Part shown: one piece after another, positions 54,201 through 62,470 of the stretch
How the letters are laid out: every line of letters starts with the position of its first letter
Numbering within the stretch: position 1 is the stretch's first letter
Assembly (NCBI RefSeq): GCF_008801475.1
Contig: NZ_VZPP01000003.1
Location: 310,001-374,000, forward strand
Length of the DNA: 64,000 bases
DNA from: Pseudomonas moorei
GTDB taxonomy: Bacteria; Pseudomonadota; Gammaproteobacteria; Pseudomonadales; Pseudomonadaceae
Direction: 5' to 3'
Translations under genes and position numbers: made by a program
Notes under the pieces: model-generated
What the model was told of the DNA's origin: nothing
The model's database searches: none
What the model saw: only the letters and a program-made list of their open reading frames with translations

Positions 54201-56113
54201 TCCTGCAGGGTGTCGTTGAGTTGCTGGATGTCCAGTTCCAGGCCTTCGGCGGCGGTAAACGCGAAGTCGTGAATCCAGAACTCGCGGCCATTGGTGTGAC
54301 GCAGGCGATACGGGAACTCACCCAGCACGCGCAAGCCGAGGTTTTCCAGGATCGGCAACACGTCGGACAGTGCCAGCGGGGTATCGGCGTGGTACAGCTT
54401 GCAATGCAGCTCACGCTGGCCGGAGACCTGACCCAGCGGCTGATAGAAGCTCATCACCAGCGGATTTTTTTCGCTCAGGCTCAGCAGATGCTGCATGTCG
54501 ACCACAGCCGAATGGGCGGCGAAACGCTCGCGGTAACCGGCCGGGAAACCTTTCGGGAAGTCGGCCAGCACGTTGGTGCCGTGGGCTTCGCCGAAGCTTT
54601 CGACCACCAGACTGGCGTAGTCGTCCTGCCAGCTGCGGCAGGCCTGCACCACTTCTTTTTCCAGCAGCAGCGGGTCGATGTCGATGCGGTTTTTCGGGTC
54701 GACGCGCAGGATCAGCTGCACGCGAGCCAGCACGGACTCGGAGAAGAAGGTCCAGAACTCGCAATCGGAGGCTTTCAGGCGATCCATCAGCACTTGCTGG
54801 ATCTTCTGGCGCACTTCGGTGGAGTAGATGTCACGCGGCACGTAGGCCAGGCAGTAGCAGAAACGGCCGTACGGGTCTTTGCGCAGGAACACGCGAATCT
54901 TGTTGCGTTCCTGGATCTGCACGATCGACATCACGGTGCTGAACAGCTCGTCCACCGGGGTCTGGAACAGATCGTCGCGCGGCAGCACTTCGAGCACCTG
55001 TGCCAGTTCCTTGCCCAGGTGTGCCTTGGCCTGGAAGCCGGAACGGCGTTCGATTTCCTCGACCTTGCGGCGAATGTACGGAATGGCACGCACGCTTTCG
55101 CCGTACACCGAGGAGGTGTACAGGCCCATGAAACGGCATTCCTTGATGATCTTGCCGTCGGCATCGATTTCACGGATCGATACGTAGTCCGGGTAAGCCG
55201 GACGGTGCACGCGGCTTGGGTGCGCGGCCTTGGCGAACGTCAGCAGTTTCGGCTCGCGCAGGTAGTTCACGGCGTAGTCTTCGATACGCAGTTCATCGTA
55301 GGTCATGCCGGTACGCAGCAGTTTGGTCAGGCCCAGGAAGGAGTCCTGGTCGTAGACGATGTGACCGCCGTCGGCTTCATCACGCACCACGAACTCTTCG
55401 TAGCCGAGGAAGGTGAAGTGGTTGCCCACCAACCATTCCAGGAAGCTCTTGATTTCGCTCTTCTCGTCGGCATCGACGGCGAACTGGCTGTTGTCCAGGC
55501 TGGAAAGGATTTCCTGGACCTTGGCTTTCATCGGCTCGAAATCGCCCACCGCAACGCGCACTTCGCCGAGCACTTGCTCCAGCTCTTTGGTCAGCACGTT
55601 CAGTTCGGCGGTGTTGGCGCAACGGTCGATTTCCAGGTACATCAACGACTCTTGCAGAATGTCGTCGCCCTGGGTGCCTTTCGGCAGGATTTCCAGCAAC
55701 TCGCCCTTGCTGCCGCGACGCACGCTCAGCACGGTGGTTTGCAGGGTGTGAATGCTGTAACCGCGACGGTTCAGCTCGGTACGCACCGAGTCGACCAGGA
55801 ACGGCAGGTCATGGTGCAGCACTTCGACCGCGGTGTGGGTCGACTGCCAGCCATGACGCTCGTAATCGGGGTTGTAGACGCGCACTTGCGGATGCGCGTG
55901 ATCGAAGCGCTCAAGCAGGCGCCACGCAGAAAGGGTACAGCCAGCGAGGTCGGACAACCGACGCTGGGTCAGTTCATCCAGGGAAATGATGCCGAAGAAT
56001 TGTTCAGCGAACAGCGCCACTTGTGGCAGTGCCTGTTCACTGATGTGCTGCGCCAGTGCCGCTTGCAGTTGGTGCTGGAAGTCGGCTTTGCTGGCTGCGG
56101 TGAAGAACGCCAT
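51218..56113 (-). CDS. gdhB: NAD-specific glutamate dehydrogenase, large 180-kDa type
   Basis: A 1631-residue enzyme of the bacterial GDH2 class that oxidises glutamate to 2-oxoglutarate and ammonia. The long N-terminal half carries ACT-like regulatory domains. The catalytic domain begins near residue 800, with the substrate-binding PVGAKGGF around residues 845-852 and VVGVGDMAGDVFGNG in the NAD-binding part. The ATG at 56113 (MAFFTAASKADFQHQL) follows GGAGTA; the frame extends 22 codons upstream without a better site. In P. aeruginosa the gene (PA3068) is arginine-induced and also sits beside a MoxR operon, as here. Confidence 0.97.
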   Translation of the reverse strand: MAFFTAASKADFQHQLQAALAQHISEQALPQVALFAEQFFGIISLDELTQRRLSDLAGCTLSAWRLLERFDHAHPQVRVYNPDYERHGWQSTHTAVEVLHHDLPFLVDSVRTELNRRGYSIHTLQTTVLSVRRGSKGELLEILPKGTQGDDILQESLMYLEIDRCANTAELNVLTKELEQVLGEVRVAVGDFEPMKAKVQEILSSLDNSQFAVDADEKSEIKSFLEWLVGNHFTFLGYEEFVVRDEADGGHIVYDQDSFLGLTKLLRTGMTYDELRIEDYAVNYLREPKLLTFAKAAHPSRVHRPAYPDYVSIREIDADGKIIKECRFMGLYTSSVYGESVRAIPYIRRKVEEIERRSGFQAKAHLGKELAQVLEVLPRDDLFQTPVDELFSTVMSIVQIQERNKIRVFLRKDPYGRFCYCLAYVPRDIYSTEVRQKIQQVLMDRLKASDCEFWTFFSESVLARVQLILRVDPKNRIDIDPLLLEKEVVQACRSWQDDYASLVVESFGEAHGTNVLADFPKGFPAGYRERFAAHSAVVDMQHLLSLSEKNPLVMSFYQPLGQVSGQRELHCKLYHADTPLALSDVLPILENLGLRVLGEFPYRLRHTNGREFWIHDFAFTAAEGLELDIQQLNDTLQDAFVHIVRGDAENDAFNRLVLTAGLPWRDVALLRAYARYMKQIRLGFDLGYIASTLNNHTDIARELTRLFKTRFYLARKLTSDDLEDKQQRLEQAILSALDDVQVLNEDRILRRYLDLIKATLRTNFYQTDANGHNKSYFSFKFNPHLIPELPKPVPKFEIFVYSPRVEGVHLRFGNVARGGLRWSDREEDFRTEVLGLVKAQQVKNSVIVPVGAKGGFLPRRLPLGGSRDEIAAEGIACYRIFISGLLDITDNLKDGALVPPANVVRHDDDDPYLVVAADKGTATFSDIANGIAIDYGFWLGDAFASGGSAGYDHKKMGITAKGAWVGVQRHFRERGINVQKDSITVVGVGDMAGDVFGNGLLMSDKLQLVAAFNHLHIFIDPNPNPATSFAERQRLFDLPRSAWSDYDTSIMSEGGGIFSRSAKSIAISPQMQERFDIQADKLTPTELLNALLKAPVDLLWNGGIGTYVKASSETHADVGDKANDALRVNGNELRCKVVGEGGNLGMTQLGRVEFGLNGGGSNTDFIDNAGGVDCSDHEVNIKILLNEVVQAGDMTDKQRNQLLASMTDEVGNLVLGNNYKQTQALSLAARRALPRIAEYKRLMNDLEGRGKLDRAIEFLPNEEQINERVAAGHGLTRAELSVLISYSKIDLKEQLLNSLVPDDDYLTRDMETAFPPTLVSKFSQAMRRHRLKREIVSTQIANDLVNHMGITFVQRLKESTGMSPANVAGAYVIVRDIFHLPHWFRQIEALDYQVSADVQLELMDELMRLGRRATRWFLRTRRNEQNAARDVAHFGPHLAALGLKLDELLEGPTREGWQSRYQAYVAAGVPELLARMVAGTTHLYTLLPIIEASDVTGQNAADVAKAYFAVGSALDITWYLQQISALPVENNWQALAREAFRDDVDWQQRAITISVLQQGDGTQDVETRLELWMQQNESMIERWRAMLVEIRAASGTDYAMYAVANRELLDLALSGQAVVSAAAVAELEPAA

Positions 56114-56602
56114 CTGTGGTACTCCGCTTGGGCTTGTTATTGATGGAAGCGTCGCGTGCAAAACCCCTGTTCGGGGCAACCCGTCACCCTGTTCCTGATT
56201 CTCGGGCAGAGGAAACAGGACGACAGGTGGGTGAAGCTGGACGAGACACTCAGGTCACATTCACCTTCCATGAATGGGCATCTGCAAAAACGACTGGGCT
56301 GCATGCAGCACAATGCCTTTACAGGTGCTCATCCGTTGCGCAGCTTAACGAGTGCGGCAAGGCCCGTGCTTGCGGTGCTGCGACATATTCGGTCAACGGT
56401 ACGCTGCTTGCGCCATGCGCAACGATCAACACTAGCAGCCGAGCGGGAAATCGGGGAAATTCCTGCCGGATCGGCCGGCCATTCACCCGAAAACACGTGC
56501 AGGAGACCGTTGCGTTTTCAAGCGGATCAGAAAAAGACGACACCCATGATTGCGGGGCAAATCATGGACGCCGACGGGATCGCCGTAGTAACTACGACCA
56601 AA
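56114..56602. other. Upstream region of gdhB
   Basis: A 489-base gap that must carry the gdhB promoter and the 3' flank of the zinc-ribbon gene. No convincing ORF was found. The sequence has several GC palindromes (for example GGATCGGCCGGCC) but no clear terminator or known operator that I can assign. Confidence 0.5.
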
Positions 56603-57997
56603 TCAGTCAATCAAGTCTTCAATGGCTCGGAATTTACTCACGGTGGCGCAGTCGTAACACATCATTTGCAGCGTCATCTTGTCCATGCTGGCGTCGATAT
56701 TGGCCGAGTCGCACTCACGACAAAACAGCTGCAGATGCCCTGCCAGATCACTGCCGAAGAGGGCCCCGGAAAAAAACTGCGGCACCAATTCATCGCGCCA
56801 ATAGATTCCGGGTGACTTCGAAAAGCCAGCACCGCTGTCCTTGAGTACCACGTCATATAGCAAGCGATGCAAGGCCGACTGCGGCACCCGCGAATCGCGA
56901 TAGGCTGTCTTGCGCCAATTCCTCGCCAGCGCATCCTGCGCCGTACCCAGCATGTTGCCCGGAATGGTGTTTGCTGCATGGTTTCTGCCCTTGGAGTTGC
57001 CGGTCGCATAAAAATGCGCGGCATTTTTCACGGCCAGGCGCGCAAAGTAGTAGAGATGACTTACCGAGAAGTCCTGCAAAAGCTGGCCAACGACGGTTTC
57101 GGCACGCCCTTGGGCACTGAACACAAAATTCACCTCATTGGTCAGCACCTGGATGTACTGGATCGACTCATCCCGCGCCAGACTGAACATCAACGCATAA
57201 AGCTCGCTTTTCCAGGCGGGCTGCACGGCCCCGGACAGCTCCTGATAAAGCGCCAGGTACAGCGCGTCGCGAGTGCACTGTACGCTGGGCTCCAGGGCAA
57301 CGTTTGGCAGCCAGCGTACTGCGGAAAAATCGTTGATCAGGCATCCGGATGCCCGGTCGAACGCCTTAATATCCGAACCCAGATCGACCAATAATGCGCC
57401 GCATTCGTAGAGCTTTTTCACCCACTCTTCGCTGGATTCTTCGCTGGGCGCCAAATATTCGCTTCTTGTACTGGCATCGAGCGGGGCGATGCGTTCCGCA
57501 CCGGCGGCGCCGCCATCGTCCAGCAAGGCAAGCAGGACCAGTTTCTGAACGAAGCTCAGCGACGCATACGGCACTGGCGGACTCGTTACTCCATAACGCT
57601 TCTCCAGCTCACTCCGGTCGCGCAACGCTTGGGCCGCGACTTCCTGCTGGCGCACTTTGTAACACTCGATGCAATTACAGAGCCTATGCCGACCATAGTT
57701 GCCCGGCGCGAAGTGATAGTGCTCGCAACGCACGCATTTGAAGGGCTTACGGATTGAGACAGGAGTACCCCTGGCATGCCGACGCACCCACATGGGAAGG
57801 TCGCAGTAAGGGCATGCCAGGTCCTTGCTGATGATGGGTGGCAATACCTTCAACAGACTGCGGACATTCGCCGAAATGTTGTATTCGACTGCCAGTTCCG
57901 CAGTTTTTTCGCCGTTCAGATAACGCTGATAGAGCTCCTCGACCTGCTCTTCGGACAAATGTTTGATCTCATCTGCCCACTCAAAATAACGACGCAT
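56603..57997 (-). CDS. Zinc-ribbon protein of unknown function (464 aa)
   Basis: The N terminus (LSEEQVEELYQRYLNGEKTA) looks like a helix-turn-helix. It is followed by a Cys-rich region: CPYC near residue 62, CVRC near 87 and RLCNCIEC near 107. A second C4 site lies near the C terminus (LFCRECDS with MMCYDCATV, residues 427-455). The middle 300 residues are helical with no motif I know. Two zinc ribbons and an HTH suggest nucleic-acid binding. An AAAGGACC site precedes the ATG. GC is lower than the flanks, especially upstream. It interrupts the gdhB-moxR neighbourhood seen in P. aeruginosa, so it is likely acquired. Confidence 0.78.
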   Translation of the reverse strand: MRRYFEWADEIKHLSEEQVEELYQRYLNGEKTAELAVEYNISANVRSLLKVLPPIISKDLACPYCDLPMWVRRHARGTPVSIRKPFKCVRCEHYHFAPGNYGRHRLCNCIECYKVRQQEVAAQALRDRSELEKRYGVTSPPVPYASLSFVQKLVLLALLDDGGAAGAERIAPLDASTRSEYLAPSEESSEEWVKKLYECGALLVDLGSDIKAFDRASGCLINDFSAVRWLPNVALEPSVQCTRDALYLALYQELSGAVQPAWKSELYALMFSLARDESIQYIQVLTNEVNFVFSAQGRAETVVGQLLQDFSVSHLYYFARLAVKNAAHFYATGNSKGRNHAANTIPGNMLGTAQDALARNWRKTAYRDSRVPQSALHRLLYDVVLKDSGAGFSKSPGIYWRDELVPQFFSGALFGSDLAGHLQLFCRECDSANIDASMDKMTLQMMCYDCATVSKFRAIEDLID

Positions 57998-58353
57998 TCA
58001 AAGGTCCTTTTTTTCATAGCTGACTACGCAATCCAACGCGTTCGAGCTGCAAAAACTAAGGCAAATAAATCGGACAAAACAAGCAAAAACGCCGTGGATA
58101 CGGGTTATTTTTCCCTTGTATAAATACCCTACAGCCCCATCGGATTTTTCATGTTGCCGGATGAGACACATCCGAAAGACAGGTCTTTCATCATTCATAG
58201 ACCAAACCATGAAGCCAGGCTGAAATTCATCCGACCAATAATATAAAACGCACTATTTTGCGACTCAGGCCACTCGGGGGCAGCACAAAGACTCGACGGC
58301 TGGCAGAATTGGCTTTTGTAGCCCTCAAACGCTCGCCGAGCCAGGAACTCCCC
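57998..58353. other. AT-rich gap between zinc-ribbon gene and acidic protein gene
   Basis: A 356-base divergent gap, conspicuously AT-rich between 58000 and 58260. It must hold the promoters of both neighbours. An in-frame extension of the downstream gene to 58258 has no ribosome site. No RNA gene, known operator or terminator could be assigned. Confidence 0.5.
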
Positions 58354-58707
58354 ATGCAAATGACCACCCCCCTCTTGATCGTCAACCCTTGCGATGAAGA
58401 AGAAGACAACATGGCCATGCTCTGCTGCCACAGCAACAAGGGCGAAATGTTCCTGATGACCCGCTACCCGGACGAGGACGAGCTGGAAATCACCCTCGAT
58501 GACGAACCATCGTCCCTGGACGGTGTGAAAGTCACCCTGAGCCCTACCCTGCTGAAGATCGAAATCGCGGCGGCCGATGCTGATGCGCTCAATGGCGATG
58601 ATGTGCTGGAGATCACTCACAGCACCGATGCGAGCGAGCTGGCGGAAGTTGAGGAAACCTTGCAGAACATTCTCAAGGGGACCGGGACTTACATCAGCAA
58701 CATTTAA
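58354..58707 (+). CDS. Acidic hypothetical protein (117 aa)
   Basis: It starts at the ATG at 58354 (MQMTTPLLIVNPCDEEEDN) after an AGGA site. It is strongly acidic, with YPDEDELEITLDDEPSSLDG near residues 36-55 and few basic residues. No signal peptide or membrane helix is seen. From order, it probably corresponds to the conserved small gene between gdhB and the MoxR operon in P. aeruginosa (PA3069). The function is unknown. Confidence 0.8.
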   Translation: MQMTTPLLIVNPCDEEEDNMAMLCCHSNKGEMFLMTRYPDEDELEITLDDEPSSLDGVKVTLSPTLLKIEIAAADADALNGDDVLEITHSTDASELAEVEETLQNILKGTGTYISNI

Positions 58708-58722
58708 CGGTGCCTGAGCAGG

Positions 58723-58822
58723 CCTCATCGCGGGCAAGCCCGCTCCCACAGGGTCTGGATGTGCAGCACAGATAGTGAACACTCCGCAGATAACTGTGGG
58801 AGCGTGCTTGCCCGCGATGGCG
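58723..58822. repeat. REPIN upstream of the second moxR operon
   Basis: CATCGCGGGCAAGCCCGCTC at 58727-58746 and GGGAGCGTGCTTGCCCGCGATGG at 58798-58820 are inverted units of the GGCAAGC subtype, the same subtype as the REPIN inside the BatD-like gene. The remaining sequence to 58997 is the likely promoter area of the MoxR operon. Confidence 0.85.
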
Positions 58823-58997
58823 TCCTGAAGCCCCAACCTGCCTTTCTGCCTGTCAAGGTTGCGGCGTCTCTCCAATCATTTCCCCCACTTTACGCAAAAT
58901 GCCGTTAGTCGCCGCCCCCCGCGATGGATTAAAGTAACGCCCCCAGCCCTGGCGTTATTCGAACGTCGTCGGTCACCCTTTCCAGGAACAGTCATCG

Positions 58998-59957
<960 letters not shown>

Positions 59958-59962
59958 CCCCG

Positions 59963-60907
59963 ATGAACGCCCCCCTGCCGTCCCAACCGGGTATCCGCAT
60001 CACGCTCGCCGAGCTGATCGAGATGCGCCATCGCTTACGTGAAGTGCAATTGTTCTCCACGCCGAGCCAGCGCAGCCCGCTGATCGGCCTGCACCACTCC
60101 AAGCTGCGCGGACGTGGCGTGGACTTCGATCAGGTGCGGGTCTACCAGGCCGGTGACGACGTGCGCACCATCGACTGGCGCGTCACGGCGCGAACGCAAG
60201 AGCCGCACACCAAACTGTTCCACGAAGAACGCGAGCGGCCGATCTTCATCATGGTCGAGCAAAGCCGCCGGCTGTTTTTCGGCTCCGGGCTGATGTTCAA
60301 GTCGGTGCTCGCCGCCCAGGCCGCGAGCCTGATCGGCTGGGCCGCGCTGGGTCATAACGATCGGGTCGGCGGACTGGTGTTCGGCGACAACGAGCATTAC
60401 GAAATCAAACCCCGGCGCAGCAAGCAGAGCCTGCTGCAATTGCTCAACCGACTGGTGCGCGTCAACCAGTCCCTGAACACCGAAAGCGAGCCGGCCCGCG
60501 ATGCCTTCGGCATTGCCTTGCGTCGTGCCCGGGAAGTGTTGCGCCCGGGCAGCCTGGCGATCGTGATCTGCGACGAACGGGCCCTGTCCGAGAGCGCCGA
60601 ACAGCAGTTGAGTTTGTTGTCGCGCCATTGCGATCTGTTGCTGCTGCCACTGTCCGACCCGTTGGATCACGCCCTGCCCGCCGCCGGGCTGTTGCGCTTT
60701 GCCGAACGTGGCGCTCAGCTGGAACTCGACACGCTGAATTTCGACCTGCGCCAGACCTACCGCGCCCAGGCCGAAGCGCGCATTGCCCGTTGGGAATTGC
60801 TCGCACAAAAACTGCGCGTGTTGTTGATGCCCCTGAGCACCCAAAGCGAGATGGTCGAACAATTGCGCGAATACCTGAACCCGCAGAAACCGGGGAAAGG
60901 CCGATGA
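59963..60907 (+). CDS. DUF58 domain protein, copy B
   Basis: A 314-residue DUF58 protein. The signatures are LHHSKLRGRGVDFDQVRVY and DDVRTIDWRVTARTQEPHTK, followed by FIMVEQSRRLFFGSG in the place of the MIDAS strand, where the Asp is replaced by Glu. The ATG at 59963 lies five bases after the moxR stop. A TTG at 59954 overlapping that stop is an alternative start; neither has a clear ribosome site, so coupling is likely. It overlaps the next gene by four bases. Confidence 0.9.
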   Translation: MNAPLPSQPGIRITLAELIEMRHRLREVQLFSTPSQRSPLIGLHHSKLRGRGVDFDQVRVYQAGDDVRTIDWRVTARTQEPHTKLFHEERERPIFIMVEQSRRLFFGSGLMFKSVLAAQAASLIGWAALGHNDRVGGLVFGDNEHYEIKPRRSKQSLLQLLNRLVRVNQSLNTESEPARDAFGIALRRAREVLRPGSLAIVICDERALSESAEQQLSLLSRHCDLLLLPLSDPLDHALPAAGLLRFAERGAQLELDTLNFDLRQTYRAQAEARIARWELLAQKLRVLLMPLSTQSEMVEQLREYLNPQKPGKGR

Positions 60908-61398
60908 ACAGTCTCGATCAGCTGCAACCGCTGATTACCCCACCCGCCATCGGGTTCTGGCCACCGGCGCCGGGCTGGTGGTTGTTGCTGTTGTTGCTGC
61001 CTTTGATCGGTTTCGGCCTGTGGAAGCTGCGACGCTTCCTGCCGGGCAAACGCCCGGTCGTGCGCGCCGAGCAACCACTGGACCCGGTGCGCCTTGCCGC
61101 GCTGGCGGAACTGGCGTTGATGCCCAAGCCCTACGACGGCGCGCCCGCAGGCGCCTGGCTGCAACAGCTCAACGGCCTGCTCAAGCGCCTGTGCCGAAAC
61201 CACTATCCCTACAGCCAGAGCCACACCCTCAACGGACGCAAATGGCTGGCCTTTCTGGACAACCGCTGCCCGGCAGCCGGCCTGACCCGCTGGATGGTGC
61301 TGGTCGAAGGCGCCTACAAGCCCGAATGCAAACTCGACGACAAGGCCATTGCCGGCCTGACCCAAGCCGTCGAAATCTGGATTCGCAAACATGTTTGA
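60904..61398 (+). CDS. DUF4381 membrane protein, copy B
   Basis: A 164-residue protein with one helix (GWWLLLLLLPLIGFGLW) preceded by ITPPAIGFWPPAPG, the DUF4381 opening. The cytoplasmic tail carries LNGLLKRLCRNHYPYSQSHT and the ending EGAYKPECKLDDKAI. It has no REPIN insert, so it is a good reference for the enlarged paralogue at 27104. The ATGA start overlaps the DUF58 stop, and the end overlaps the next gene by eight bases. Confidence 0.9.
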   Translation: MNSLDQLQPLITPPAIGFWPPAPGWWLLLLLLPLIGFGLWKLRRFLPGKRPVVRAEQPLDPVRLAALAELALMPKPYDGAPAGAWLQQLNGLLKRLCRNHYPYSQSHTLNGRKWLAFLDNRCPAAGLTRWMVLVEGAYKPECKLDDKAIAGLTQAVEIWIRKHV

Positions 61399-62470
61399 GT
61401 TCGCCTGGCCGTGGATCTTCGTCCTGCTGCCCCTGCCGTGGCTGATGCGCATACTGTTGCCGGTGGCCGACAGCGGCGAGCCGGCGCTCAAGGTCAGTTT
61501 CCTCAATGACCTCGAAGGCCTGGCCCGGCGCCGCGCTCGCGCCAACCTGCCGGCCTGGCGCCAACAGGCACCGTTCATGCTGCTGTGGCTGATGTTGCTG
61601 ACCGCCGCCGCGCGTCCGCAATGGCTGGGCGAACCGTTGCCGATTGCTGCCAGCGGCCGCGATCTGCTGGTGGCGGTGGATGTGTCCGGTTCCATGGACT
61701 TCCCCGACATGCAATGGCAGGACGACGATGTCAGCCGCCTTGCGCTGGTCCAGCATTTGCTCGGTGATTTCCTGGAAAGCCGCGAAGGTGATCGGGTCGG
61801 CCTGATCCTGTTCGGCAGCCAGGCGTACCTGCAAGCGCCCCTGACGTTCGACCGCCACACGGTGCGTGTCTGGCTCGACGAAGCGCGTATCGGCATCGCC
61901 GGCAAGAACACCGCCATCGGCGACGCCATTGGCTTGGCCATCAAGCGCTTGCGCCAGCGTCCGGCACAAAGCCGCGTATTGATTCTGGTGACGGACGGCG
62001 CCAACAACGCCGGCCAGATCGACCCGCTCACCGCAGCGCGCCTGGCGGCCAAGGAAGGGGTGAAAATCTACCCGATCGGCATCGGCGCCGACCCGGAGCA
62101 AAGTGGCACCCCGGGGTTCCTCGGGATCAACCCGAGCCTGGATCTGGACGAACCGTCCCTCAGAGCCATCGCCGAAACCACGGGCGGCCAATACTTCCGG
62201 GCCCGTGACGGCAAGGAGCTGCAAGCGATCAAGGAGACTCTCGACCGACTGGAGCCCGTGGCCCAGCAACCGACCCAGGCCCGCCCGGCTCAGACGTTGT
62301 ATCAGTGGCCTTTGGCGCTGGCACTGTTATTGAGCATGCTGTTGGTGGCCCGCGAACTCTGGCCGGATACCCCCTTGCACCGCCTGTTTACCAAGGATCT
62401 GTTTTTGCAAACGCAACTGCCTGACTGGCGCGAGCGGCTCAAGCGCCTGCGTCTGCGGAGGCGTCGATGA
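61391..62470 (+). CDS. VWA domain membrane protein, BatA-like, copy B
   Basis: A 359-residue inner-membrane VWA protein with N-terminal helices (FAWPWIFVLLPLPWLMRIL and FMLLWLMLLTAAARPQW) and a C-terminal helix near 305. The MIDAS motif is intact: LLVAVDVSGSMDFPDM, with NTAIGDAIG and LVTDGANN downstream. It ends in a basic tail (LKRLRLRRRR). The stop overlaps the next start (ATGA). Confidence 0.93.
   Translation: MFEFAWPWIFVLLPLPWLMRILLPVADSGEPALKVSFLNDLEGLARRRARANLPAWRQQAPFMLLWLMLLTAAARPQWLGEPLPIAASGRDLLVAVDVSGSMDFPDMQWQDDDVSRLALVQHLLGDFLESREGDRVGLILFGSQAYLQAPLTFDRHTVRVWLDEARIGIAGKNTAIGDAIGLAIKRLRQRPAQSRVLILVTDGANNAGQIDPLTAARLAAKEGVKIYPIGIGADPEQSGTPGFLGINPSLDLDEPSLRAIAETTGGQYFRARDGKELQAIKETLDRLEPVAQQPTQARPAQTLYQWPLALALLLSMLLVARELWPDTPLHRLFTKDLFLQTQLPDWRERLKRLRLRRRR

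Noticed and set aside
51266..56143. A 1625-codon open frame on the plus strand, antisense to gdhB, and similar long antisense frames over muxB, muxC and glgE
   Set aside because: They are shadows of GC-rich genes; they lack ribosome sites, and their translations are His/Gln/Arg-rich with no recognisable domains, while the opposite strand encodes clear enzymes.
2570..58822. CRISPR-like recurrence of GAGCAGGCTCGCTCC segments across the window
   Set aside because: The copies are palindromic, scattered singly or in inverted pairs, and lack regular spacers; they are REP/REPIN elements. No cas gene is present.
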